From: 2-02-FULL-62-17 sp046153355 | Lineage (GTDB): Bacteria; Pseudomonadota; Gammaproteobacteria; Burkholderiales; SG8-39 | Assembly (NCBI GenBank): GCA_046153355.1 | Contig: JBJXEY010000546.1 | Span: forward strand, 1-5,164 | Length of the DNA: 5,164 nt | Reading direction: 5' to 3' | In this document: positions 1 to 5,164 of the stretch, one piece after another | Position numbering within the stretch: position 1 is the first letter of the stretch | How the letters are laid out: every line of letters begins with the position of its first letter | Notes under the pieces: model-generated | Told to the model about the DNA's origin: nothing | What the model saw: only the letters and a program-made list of their open reading frames with translations | Databases searched by the model: none | Position numbers and translations under genes: made by a program

Positions 1-36
1 TCTATTTAATTTAATCGACCCTGGCCCCTTTATTTA

Positions 37-1353
37 TTAGCGCGCGGACCTTTTGGGGGTCGATTTTTTCGCGCCGGTTTTCTTGGCACCGGTTTTTTTC
101 GTCCCCGCTTTTTTCGCCGGTTTTGCCGCACGCTTCACGGTCTTGGCGGGTTTCGCCGCCTTTGCGGCGCTTGCCTTGCCGGATCTTTTCCACAAAACAT
201 CACTGGCGATCTTTGCTCCTGCGGCGAGCGCCTCGAACTTCGCCCACATCACGCTCGGATGCACACGTCGGTGGAACGGCCCTTGCGCAAAGCCGCAATC
301 GGTGCTGGCGATAATGCGCTCGCGCCCCAAGTGTTTGGCCAGGCGCGTAATGCGCTCGGCCACCAGTTCGGGATGCTCCACCACATTGGTGACGTGACTG
401 ATGACACCGGGCAACAGAATCTTGCTATCCGGCATTTTCACATCGCCCCACACATGCCATTCGTGTTCGTGGCGCGGGTTGGCGCCTTCAATCACATAGG
501 CGCCAGCCTTTACTTTCAAAATCAGATCGACGATGTCTTTCAAGGGCACATCGGTGACGTGCGGGCCGGGCCAGCTTCCCCAACACACGTGGTAACGCAC
601 GCGGTCTTCGGGGATGCCTTTCAACGCGTGGTTCAACACCTCAACATGCATACCTACCCACTTGCGGAAATCGCGCAGGGTGCCCGGCGGCACCATGCGA
701 TCGTAGGTCACTGCGGCTCGCGCATCATCCAACTGCAGAATCAGCCCCGCATCGACAATGGTTTTGTATTCCACGCGCATCGCCTCGGCAATCGCCTCCA
801 GGCATTTTTCGTCGCTGGCGTAATACTCGTTCTTGCGATCGGGAATCACGCTGGATGGCGCTGCCACCGGCAGGAAACCCTCCTCCACGCCATGCAGCGC
901 CATGGCCGCCTTGAAGTTCGAAATATCGCGCTGCAATTCGCTCATGCCGGTATAACGAATCGGCCCTACGCACACCGAATCGCTGATGGTGGCGCGGCCA
1001 TCGCGCGCATCCAGTTCCGCGTAGAACTCGGCGAATCTTTCTCGATCCACACCCCGTGCGAACGGGTCGGGCGTGCCGGGTTTCACCGGCCGACGCTCAA
1101 AGCCCGACAAACGCTCCAGCGCGTATTGCGACCAACTGATGCCCTTGCCGAATTCGCCGTCGCTGGGAATATCAATACCCACATCGGCTTGTTGCTTGAC
1201 CACCTCGGCCACGGTTGTTTTCAACGTCGCGGCAAAGCGATCTTCGTTGAAGCCCGAACGTTTTTGCTTGGCACGCAAATGATCGAGCACCTCGGGTGGC
1301 CGGATCAAACTGCCGACGTGGCTGGTGAGAATGCGCTGCGTGCTTCGTTTCAT
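37..1353 (-). CDS. MetE C-terminal-like zinc-dependent methyltransferase (cobalamin-independent methionine synthase II family) with basic tail
   Basis: The 438-residue product has a single UROD/MetE-like barrel of about 388 residues, followed by a basic tail. Seen in the sequence: an N-terminal SHVGSLIRP motif (11-19), PSDGEFGK (63-70), an acidic LQLDDAR segment (206-212), HVC (H255, C257), E289 in a VIEGANPR segment, and C353 in STDCGFAQ. The H-x-C...E...C set matches the zinc ligands of the MetE C-terminal half, so a thiolate-activating alkyl or methyl transfer is likely. The folate-binding N-terminal half of true MetE (about 750 residues) is absent, and the size resembles stand-alone relatives such as epoxyalkane:coenzyme M transferase. 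The substrate is unknown and true methionine synthesis is not implied. The protein should be cytosolic, as no signal peptide is seen. The ATG is supported by a GGAG seven bases upstream. Residues 389-438 are an unusual Lys/Ala/Pro/Thr-rich extension. The gene lies 112 bases downstream of the thiamine-diphosphate enzyme gene, on the same strand. Confidence 0.9.
   Translation of the reverse strand: MKRSTQRILTSHVGSLIRPPEVLDHLRAKQKRSGFNEDRFAATLKTTVAEVVKQQADVGIDIPSDGEFGKGISWSQYALERLSGFERRPVKPGTPDPFARGVDRERFAEFYAELDARDGRATISDSVCVGPIRYTGMSELQRDISNFKAAMALHGVEEGFLPVAAPSSVIPDRKNEYYASDEKCLEAIAEAMRVEYKTIVDAGLILQLDDARAAVTYDRMVPPGTLRDFRKWVGMHVEVLNHALKGIPEDRVRYHVCWGSWPGPHVTDVPLKDIVDLILKVKAGAYVIEGANPRHEHEWHVWGDVKMPDSKILLPGVISHVTNVVEHPELVAERITRLAKHLGRERIIASTDCGFAQGPFHRRVHPSVMWAKFEALAAGAKIASDVLWKRSGKASAAKAAKPAKTVKRAAKPAKKAGTKKTGAKKTGAKKSTPKRSAR
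40..189 (-). other. Histone-H1-like Lys/Ala/Pro-rich C-terminal tail of the MetE-like protein
   Basis: Residues 389-438 of the MetE-like protein consist almost entirely of K, A, P, T, R, G and S, with no acidic residues. They include two AKPAK units, tandem KKTGA units and a terminal STPKRSAR. The barrel ends at about ASDVLW (383-388), so the tail is an addition outside the catalytic fold. Such low-complexity tails resemble bacterial H1-like proteins and are expected to be disordered and to bind nucleic acid or polyanions. That role is inferred from composition only. Confidence 0.8.
70..99 (-). repeat. Two imperfect 15-base tandem units encoding KKTGA-KKTGA
   Basis: Two adjacent 15-base units differ at three positions and encode residues 419-423 and 424-428 of the tail. 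On the plus strand each carries a CCGGTTTT core. Further partial CCGGTTTT copies nearby (around 113-124) suggest the tail grew by slippage or unequal duplication of short in-frame units. Confidence 0.6.
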
Positions 1354-1360
1354 GCCAAAA

Positions 1361-1364
1361 CTCC
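1361..1364 (-). promoter_or_regulatory. Shine-Dalgarno of the MetE-like gene
   Basis: GGAG on the minus strand, within TTTGGAG, lies seven bases before the ATG at 1353. The spacing is near optimal and fixes this start. It shows the gene has its own translation signal despite following another gene on the same strand. Confidence 0.75.
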
Positions 1365-1397
1365 AAAAATGGCGATTCCGCCGGTGGAAACGTGAAA

Positions 1398-1429
1398 TGG
1401 GGTCAGAGCTTCATTCCGCTCTGACCCCA
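1398..1429. repeat. REP-like perfect palindrome, TGGGGTCAGAGC arms
   Basis: A perfect 12-base inverted repeat, TGGGGTCAGAGC / GCTCTGACCCCA, encloses an eight-base loop, TTCATTCC. It is the only strong structure in the 112-base gap between the thiamine-diphosphate gene and the MetE-like gene. The GGGGTCAGAG core matches my recollection of an intergenic palindrome family found in many proteobacteria near REP-associated (RAYT/IS200-like) transposases; no transposase lies in this window. Neither strand has a T-run right after the stem, so it is a poor classical Rho-independent terminator. It could still stabilise the upstream mRNA end or attenuate read-through into the MetE-like gene. The family assignment is from memory and should be checked by genome-wide search. 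Confidence 0.75.
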
Positions 1430-1465
1430 ATGAACGCGCAATTTTAAGCGATTAAGCGGCAGCTA

Positions 1466-3235
1466 TTACGTTTCTTGTAACGGCCCCGGCACGCGCACCG
1501 CCACCACTGCGGGGCGGCCTTTACGCACCTCGCCCAACGCCTGCTGCAACGCAGGGCCCACGCGGTCGGTCTCGGTGACATATTCGCCATAGCCATCCAC
1601 GGCTTCAGCATATTTGGCGAAGTTGGGCGGCGGATCGAAGCTGCCACCTGCGTAGTTGCCATGCTTCACCGCATAGCCATTGGGATAGGCCTGGCGCAGT
1701 TCGGTGGTACCGGTACTGTAGCTACCGTTGACAAACACCATGGAGAGGAACGGCGCCTTGTGGTGGCGCGCCGCCCACAGCGCCGCCATCGGCGTGCCAA
1801 ACGAGTAGTAACCATCACCACTGGCGAGCACCACATCTTGATCGGGCCGAGAAAGCTTAATGCCGAAGGCCGCGCCGGAACCCCAGCCGCCGGTGCTGCT
1901 GCCGCTGCGAAAGTAGGTGCCCGCCTGCGTGCGCCGCGAGTAGGTATGCACGAAGCCGCCGTTGGAAATGCCATCGTTCAATACGATGGATTCGGGGGTG
2001 AGGATCTTGCCCAATTGATAGGCAGCCCAGCGTCCCGTGGGTTTGCCCAATTTACCGTCGGCAATGGCCAGTTCCTCTGCCTTCGCCATCATCTGGCGTT
2101 TTTTATCTTCCAGGCGCTTGCGTCGATCAGCAATGCGCGTCATATCGGATTTATCCAACATGGCGGTGGCCGCGTCGAAAATAGCTCGTGCAGTGCGTGA
2201 TGCGGTAGCCGGAATCCAAAGATCGGCGCGGAATTCCTGCGTCTTCAACCGCGAATACACTGGGTCGATCGACACCCAGGCAATCTTCGCCTCCGCAGGC
2301 GGCGAACCCACGCCAGGAATCCATGGCGAAGCGCTCTCGAACACCAGCACCACGTCGGCTTCCTTGGCCAGCGGCCCGGTGCCATATAAAGCGTGCGTGG
2401 TGGGGAAATTCATGCGATCCGAGTTGCCGGATTCCGACACGGGAATCGCCAACAGTTCACACAACTTGATGAGTTCGGCAGTGGCCTCGGGGTCATGCGC
2501 CACACGCTCGGTGAAGAGCACCGGGTTCTGCGACTTCACCAGCCAGCGCGCGATATCGCGCGCGTCGTCGTCATCGGGTTTGATGGGCCTCGCCACACCC
2601 AACTGTTGCACCGTGGGAAAACGAATCTTTCCCGGCAGCGGCAACATCGCCGTCTCGCGCGGCATAGTGAGATACACCGGCCCCTTAGGTTCGCTGATCG
2701 CCACCTGCAACAAACGGCTGACAATCAAACCGGGATTATCAATGTGCTCCAAGCGATGATCGGTCTTGGTGAACTGACGCACGATCTCACCTTGATCGCG
2801 CGGCTCCTGCTGCCATTGCACCGGCGAACCGCGCGAACCGCGCATCGATCCTGGAAACGCACGTGGCCCGGTGCCACCGGTCATCAACACCGGATAACCA
2901 CCACGCCAGGCAGTGTGAATCGCGCCGCCGTAATGCAGCGTGCCCACATCCACATGCGATGAGGTGGCGGTGGGTTTGCCCGTGACCATGGCCGCGCCCA
3001 AGGCGGCGTTCAGAGCCACCGATTCGTGAATCATGGTGATGAGTTCGGGCGCCGGCGTACCCAGGACCTTGGCCTTGGCCGTAGCCTCCTGTAGGAAAGC
3101 CGATTCCGAGCCCGAGACAAAAAACATCTTGTCCACGCCACCCAGCTTCATCGAAGCCACGATGGCATCGGACCATTCGTCGGCGGGGTATTCGTTCCAA
3201 TAGTTATCGACGCCGGGTGTATTGGCAGTACTCAT
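1466..3235 (-). CDS. Thiamine-diphosphate-dependent enzyme, acetolactate synthase / benzoylformate decarboxylase superfamily
   Basis: The 589-residue protein has the classic three-domain layout: N-terminal Pyr domain (about 20-190), central domain (about 215-355) and C-terminal PP domain (about 395-580). E71, in an IHESVALNAALG segment, fits the glutamate that activates the cofactor. GDG at 473-475 followed by N503 in VFVNGSY is the ThDP/Mg2+-binding motif, in place of the usual NN. The family catalyses decarboxylation, C-C ligation or cleavage of 2-keto acids or related acyl compounds; the substrate cannot be assigned. I see no reason to call it IlvB: the active-site neighbourhood (SSHVDVGTLHYGGAIHTAWR, 92-111) is not that of acetolactate synthase, and no small subunit gene is adjacent. 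The ATG at 3235 is chosen because GGAG lies six bases upstream; an in-frame ATG at 3253 has no such signal. The gene ends with adjacent TAA and TAG codons. Confidence 0.9.
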   Translation of the reverse strand: MSTANTPGVDNYWNEYPADEWSDAIVASMKLGGVDKMFFVSGSESAFLQEATAKAKVLGTPAPELITMIHESVALNAALGAAMVTGKPTATSSHVDVGTLHYGGAIHTAWRGGYPVLMTGGTGPRAFPGSMRGSRGSPVQWQQEPRDQGEIVRQFTKTDHRLEHIDNPGLIVSRLLQVAISEPKGPVYLTMPRETAMLPLPGKIRFPTVQQLGVARPIKPDDDDARDIARWLVKSQNPVLFTERVAHDPEATAELIKLCELLAIPVSESGNSDRMNFPTTHALYGTGPLAKEADVVLVFESASPWIPGVGSPPAEAKIAWVSIDPVYSRLKTQEFRADLWIPATASRTARAIFDAATAMLDKSDMTRIADRRKRLEDKKRQMMAKAEELAIADGKLGKPTGRWAAYQLGKILTPESIVLNDGISNGGFVHTYSRRTQAGTYFRSGSSTGGWGSGAAFGIKLSRPDQDVVLASGDGYYSFGTPMAALWAARHHKAPFLSMVFVNGSYSTGTTELRQAYPNGYAVKHGNYAGGSFDPPPNFAKYAEAVDGYGEYVTETDRVGPALQQALGEVRKGRPAVVAVRVPGPLQET

Positions 3236-3241
3236 AGTGAT

Positions 3242-3245
3242 CTCC
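3242..3245 (-). promoter_or_regulatory. Shine-Dalgarno deciding the start of the thiamine-diphosphate enzyme
   Basis: GGAG lies six bases before the ATG at 3235. The alternative in-frame ATG at 3253 is preceded by TTTCAAATCA, with no purine-rich match, and the GGAG itself falls inside that longer reading. The shorter 589-residue product is therefore preferred. Confidence 0.75.
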
Positions 3246-3275
3246 GAGGACATTGATTTGAAAGCATTTCAGATT

Positions 3276-3293
3276 GCAGCGCTGCGCATTATT
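3276..3293 (-). promoter_or_regulatory. Possible -10 element and adjacent 10-base palindrome before the thiamine-diphosphate gene
   Basis: The minus strand reads AATAAT (3293-3288), five of six matches to the sigma-70 -10 box. Two bases further on is the perfect palindrome GCAGCGCTGC (3285-3276), which could be an operator overlapping the start of transcription. No convincing -35 box was found at normal spacing, so this is weak. If real, the leader would be roughly 45 bases. Confidence 0.2.
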
Positions 3294-3300
3294 GCCCGTC

Positions 3301-3330
3301 GTTGCTCGGGACGCTTGCTGCGCCCGCAAC
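3301..3330 (-). other. Imperfect GC-rich hairpin just after the nucleotidyltransferase stop
   Basis: Four bases after the TAG of the nucleotidyltransferase gene, GTTGC-GGG-CGC pairs with GCG-CCC-GCAAC. The loop is AGCAA, with bulges of T and GA on one side. This gives about eleven pairs. No T-tract follows, so it is not a standard intrinsic terminator. It may mark the 3' end of the two-gene unit by Rho-dependent termination or RNA stabilisation. Confidence 0.35.
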
Positions 3331-3333
3331 TTT

Positions 3334-3786
3334 CTATCCGCCGGCCGGGTCGTCCAGACTCTGCAAATCCGCGAGATCTTTCGCACGTCCCGCCGCGCTT
3401 TTATTGGCGCGAAAATCATCGAGCCCAATGAACGGCAAGGCAACACCGTCCCATACGATGATGACGCGATTGGGAAAACACTCGTCAAAACCAACCCCAT
3501 CGATCGCAGTGATCAAATCGATGCGCGAAGGCGGATAGCCAAGCTGAACCACGCTGGCCGGCCGAAGGAAATCCGTCGCCGACAGGCCCAACGAACCGAA
3601 ACCAAAGGCATCCAAGACGCGAATCAAATTATCGGCATTGCCCTTCTCGCGTCGCAACCAGATATCCAGATCGCCGGTGTAGCGTGGGTGTCCATGCGCG
3701 GCAAGCGCATAGCCGCCGACAATCAAATACTCAACCCGCGTGGAGTTGAGTAATTCGGCAAACTCTTTGAAGTCTTTGTTCAGCAC
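3334..3786 (-). CDS. MNT-like nucleotidyltransferase (DNA polymerase beta superfamily)
   Basis: The 150-residue protein has the minimal nucleotidyltransferase fold. GG at 24-25 in LIVGGYALAAHGHPRYT is followed by the metal-binding D39-x-D41 (GDLDIWL), and D90 in a SRIDLIT strand is a good third acid. A C-terminal helix carries K136-D137 (AKDLADL). The family transfers a nucleotide from an NTP to a protein or small molecule, and many relatives serve as the enzyme half of two-gene toxin-antitoxin-like modules; the target here is unknown. Upstream in-frame starts are a TTG at 3834 and this GTG at 3786; there is no ATG. GTG is preferred because the family's usual N terminus, a short lead then DFKEFxELLN, begins there. 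No clear Shine-Dalgarno precedes it, and it lies inside the preceding gene, so translation probably depends on coupling. The residues before GTG show no domain similarity that I recognise. Confidence 0.85.
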   Translation of the reverse strand: MLNKDFKEFAELLNSTRVEYLIVGGYALAAHGHPRYTGDLDIWLRREKGNADNLIRVLDAFGFGSLGLSATDFLRPASVVQLGYPPSRIDLITAIDGVGFDECFPNRVIIVWDGVALPFIGLDDFRANKSAAGRAKDLADLQSLDDPAGG

Positions 3787-3919
3787 TTGGGCGCGAAGCC
3801 AGAAACTGCTGACGGAGCACCTCGACCGCCGCAAGTCGTTCTTGCGGCGGCCGACTGAGCCAATAGGCCCGGTCGCTCGGCGGCGCTTTTAGGGGGGTAA
3901 TTCTGGCTACTTTTTCCAT
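3731..3919 (-). CDS. Small uncharacterised protein paired with the nucleotidyltransferase
   Basis: The 62-residue, basic, soluble product has no signal peptide, membrane segment or catalytic motif. Recognisable blocks are an N-terminal MEKVARITPLK, a central YWLSRPPQERLAAVEVLR (19-36), which is likely helical, and a C-terminal RLQRVCRITQL (49-59). Short proteins with this pattern commonly sit directly before MNT-like nucleotidyltransferase genes, from my recollection of such loci, which supports this being a real gene. It is a candidate antitoxin or partner of the enzyme, but neither role is shown here. The ATG at 3919 is chosen because the protein pattern begins there; a longer frame from 4009 would add 30 residues that run across the putative promoter. 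Its last 19 codons overlap the start of the nucleotidyltransferase gene in a different frame. Confidence 0.75.
   Translation of the reverse strand: MEKVARITPLKAPPSDRAYWLSRPPQERLAAVEVLRQQFLASRPSAEQRLQRVCRITQLHAG
3826..3850 (-). other. Perfect 10-base stem-loop inside the small gene, upstream of the internal GTG start
   Basis: In the transcript CCGCCGCAAG, loop AACGA, then CTTGCGGCGG form a perfect GC-rich ten-pair stem; one mismatch and three further pairs can extend it. It encodes PPQERLAA and neighbouring residues of the small protein and ends about 40 bases before the nucleotidyltransferase GTG. A ribosome on the small gene must melt it, so it could couple the two genes. The structure is visible; the regulatory role is inferred. 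Confidence 0.5.
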
Positions 3920-3925
3920 GCCCCA

Positions 3926-3931
3926 ATCATA
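3926..3931 (-). promoter_or_regulatory. Candidate -10 box placed for a leaderless transcript
   Basis: TATGAT matches five of six bases of the sigma-70 -10 consensus and ends six bases before the ATG at 3919. Initiation at the usual distance would fall on or next to the start codon, giving a leaderless mRNA. A GGGG directly before the ATG is too close to be a normal Shine-Dalgarno. No good -35 box is seen at 16-18 bases, so confidence is limited. Confidence 0.35.
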
Positions 3932-3997
3932 ACGCATGCGTGTCGAATCGAGTATGAAAATGACGCCGATTAAGTTCACTTGCAAAGCACGCAGAGG

Positions 3998-4034
3998 AAA
4001 AATCCCCAATGAAACTGAAGGATTGCAATGGGGA
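3998..4034 (-). terminator. Candidate Rho-independent terminator after the ATP-grasp gene
   Basis: Starting about 30 bases after the ATP-grasp TAG, the minus strand reads TCCCCA, then an interrupted inner stem (TG and AA pairs with two mismatches), a loop, TGGGGA and a run of five T. The outer stem is six perfect pairs and the T-tract follows directly. It is a moderate terminator and fits the small gene downstream having its own promoter. Confidence 0.4.
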
Positions 4035-4065
4035 AGAACCGCGTTCCGTTCCTCTTGATTTCGAA

Positions 4066-5157
4066 CTATAAATGCCTACGTATACGACTTTGCGCCAGCG
4101 CCGCCTCTGCCACTGCGCACAAAGCGGAATCCGGAAACGGCGTGACGCAACTAACGTTTATCTCACACAAAATATAGGAATCATCGCCTGATGCACTCTG
4201 CTGGCCGAGAAGGAAATCACAATCCCATAGAATTGGCAGATCATCGGTCTTGATGTCAAGCAACCGCTGCATTGCCGGCACCCACTCGGTTTCAAGTTTG
4301 CGCCTTAACGCCTGAAAGGCCGGCAGAGTCGGCGGGTGGTACAGCCGAGGACTTGGTTTTGGGGCAGCTTCCGGCGGAGCACCTGGCGGCGGCGGATACA
4401 ACGCGTTGATCGCTTGATGACCAAAACCGGCAACTTTGTCGTGCACCAAATAACAGCGAATCATCCCCTCGGGCAGGCGCCGCTGATAGGCCTGATCGAT
4501 CATCCTCCCCTCGCCCGCGAAGTACGGTGCGCATCGCTCGAAAAACTCGCCAAGCGACATTGTCTCCTCGACACAGCCGCGCTTCGCATGGCGCGCGCGC
4601 ACCAGCGTATCGCCCGTCAACGCTATCGCATCGCCCGTGCCACCATCAACGCCAATCGCCAGCTCAACCTTCCAAACACCATTCCCGCCGTTGCCGCGAT
4701 ATTGCTTCAACACCCGCGGCGCACCCGCCGCCAGGCGCGCCGGCAATTCACGCTGCAACGCATCGAAACTGCGATACACATGCGTATCACACCCCCATCC
4801 CAACTGCCGCGTGTCGTAGAGAACCTGCTTGGTTCCCAGCTTCAGAATCACATCGGGATGCGCGCTGACAAACACACCGCGCGCCGCGACGTCACGAAGC
4901 AACCGATCTAGCAGCGTGCGATCACGCTCCCCCTCGATAGGATTCACCCAAACCAGCACACCATCAACGCTAAGGAGCTGGCGCTTAACCGCTTCATAAA
5001 CATCGTCGTGATAAACCGACGCTTCCGCGTGCGCACCCAACCTCGCGAACTCGCGGAACAACAACGAAAATGGCCCTTCGTCATTGACCGCCATTTCCTT
5101 CGCATCCCGCCCACGGGAATACAAAATGGCAATTCGGCAACGACCGTCAACCTTCAT
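4066..5157 (-). CDS. ATP-grasp-fold ligase-like protein (Cj0069-like)
   Basis: The 363-residue protein has an N-terminal alpha/beta domain (RIAILYSRGR, 8-17; VDGVLVWVNP, 64-73) and SAHPDVILKLGTKQVLYDTR (98-117). An ATP-binding strand and glycine loop follow: K151 in VLKQYRGNGGNGVWKV (149-164). The metal-site region has D312 and D314 (WDCDFLL) and E332-x-N334 (CEINVSCVTP), the arrangement expected of an active ATP-grasp enzyme that activates a carboxylate for ligation. The substrate is unknown. A proline-rich stretch (255-276) interrupts the fold and is probably a flexible loop. The ATG at 5157 fits the start of the first strand, but only seven bases precede it in the window, so an upstream start or operon partner cannot be excluded. 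A candidate terminator follows, which suggests it is not cotranscribed with the genes downstream. Confidence 0.8.
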   Translation of the reverse strand: MKVDGRCRIAILYSRGRDAKEMAVNDEGPFSLLFREFARLGAHAEASVYHDDVYEAVKRQLLSVDGVLVWVNPIEGERDRTLLDRLLRDVAARGVFVSAHPDVILKLGTKQVLYDTRQLGWGCDTHVYRSFDALQRELPARLAAGAPRVLKQYRGNGGNGVWKVELAIGVDGGTGDAIALTGDTLVRARHAKRGCVEETMSLGEFFERCAPYFAGEGRMIDQAYQRRLPEGMIRCYLVHDKVAGFGHQAINALYPPPPGAPPEAAPKPSPRLYHPPTLPAFQALRRKLETEWVPAMQRLLDIKTDDLPILWDCDFLLGQQSASGDDSYILCEINVSCVTPFPDSALCAVAEAALAQSRIRRHL

Positions 5158-5164
5158 GGGGATG

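Noticed and set aside
259..1395. A 378-codon open frame on the plus strand opposite the MetE-like gene
   Set aside because: It lies almost wholly antisense to a gene with clear catalytic motifs and a Shine-Dalgarno. Its product is rich in His, Gln and Arg with no recognisable domain, as expected of the reverse frame of GC-rich coding DNA.
1398..1429. The palindrome as a Rho-independent terminator
   Set aside because: The stem is strong but no T-tract follows on either strand; a repeat element is the better reading.
1661..2200. A 179-codon plus-strand frame opposite the thiamine-diphosphate gene, with similar ones at 2037-2759 and 2393-2962
   Set aside because: These are antisense shadows of the enzyme, without domains or plausible composition, and they overlap one another in different frames.
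2787..3200. A 137-codon minus-strand frame inside the thiamine-diphosphate gene
   Set aside because: It is the alternative frame of a well-supported enzyme region that contains the catalytic E71; its product is low-complexity Gly/Arg/His-rich.
3236..3253. Longer start for the thiamine-diphosphate enzyme at 3253
   Set aside because: There is no Shine-Dalgarno before it, and the added residues MSSEIT span the good GGAG serving the ATG at 3235.
3787..3834. TTG start for the nucleotidyltransferase at 3834
   Set aside because: The 16 extra residues are Arg/Ser-rich out-of-frame sequence of the small gene and do not resemble the family's N terminus, which begins at the GTG.
3920..4009. Longer start for the small protein at 4009
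   Set aside because: The extra 30 residues show no family resemblance and would run through the putative -10 element and into the candidate terminator.
4336..4911. A 191-codon plus-strand frame opposite the ATP-grasp gene
   Set aside because: The product is Arg/Gln/His-rich with no motif, and the minus strand encodes a coherent ATP-grasp protein across the same bases.
1..5164. tRNA, rRNA, CRISPR array, riboswitch or insertion sequence with a transposase
   Set aside because: Reading both strands, I saw no cloverleaf, regularly spaced direct repeats, recognised riboswitch core or transposase motifs.

Overview
The window holds five protein genes, all on the minus strand, so they are transcribed from right to left. 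Base composition is moderately GC-rich. A TGGGGTCAGAGC-type palindrome of the kind common in beta- and gammaproteobacterial genomes, and the Lys/Ala/Pro-rich tail on one enzyme, both suggest a proteobacterium, probably beta or gamma. I cannot name a genus from the sequence alone.

In order of transcription: (1) 5157-4066, an ATP-grasp-fold enzyme of the type often labelled Cj0069-like, followed by a plausible hairpin/T-tract terminator. (2) 3919-3731, a 62-residue uncharacterised protein that may be leaderless. (3) 3786-3334, a 150-residue MNT-like nucleotidyltransferase that starts at GTG inside gene 2, so the two frames share 56 bases. (4) 3235-1466, a 589-residue thiamine-diphosphate enzyme of the acetolactate synthase/benzoylformate decarboxylase superfamily. 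(5) 1353-37, a MetE C-terminal-like zinc methyltransferase with a histone-H1-like basic tail. A 32-base perfect hairpin sits between genes 4 and 5. All gaps between genes are under 150 bases.

The window reads as three units. The ATP-grasp gene appears to be separately terminated. Genes 2 and 3 form a tightly overlapped pair resembling a two-gene nucleotidyltransferase module (toxin-antitoxin-like organisation, function unproven). Genes 4 and 5 are two metabolic enzymes in the same orientation, each with a good Shine-Dalgarno, which could act in one catabolic route: a C-C lyase or ligase plus a zinc-dependent thiol alkyl/methyl transferase. Their substrates cannot be read from the sequence. 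No tRNA, rRNA, CRISPR array, transposase or prophage gene was found. The most unusual features are the conserved-looking overlap of genes 2 and 3 with a strong hairpin just before the internal start, the basic tail on a metabolic enzyme, and the REP-like palindrome.
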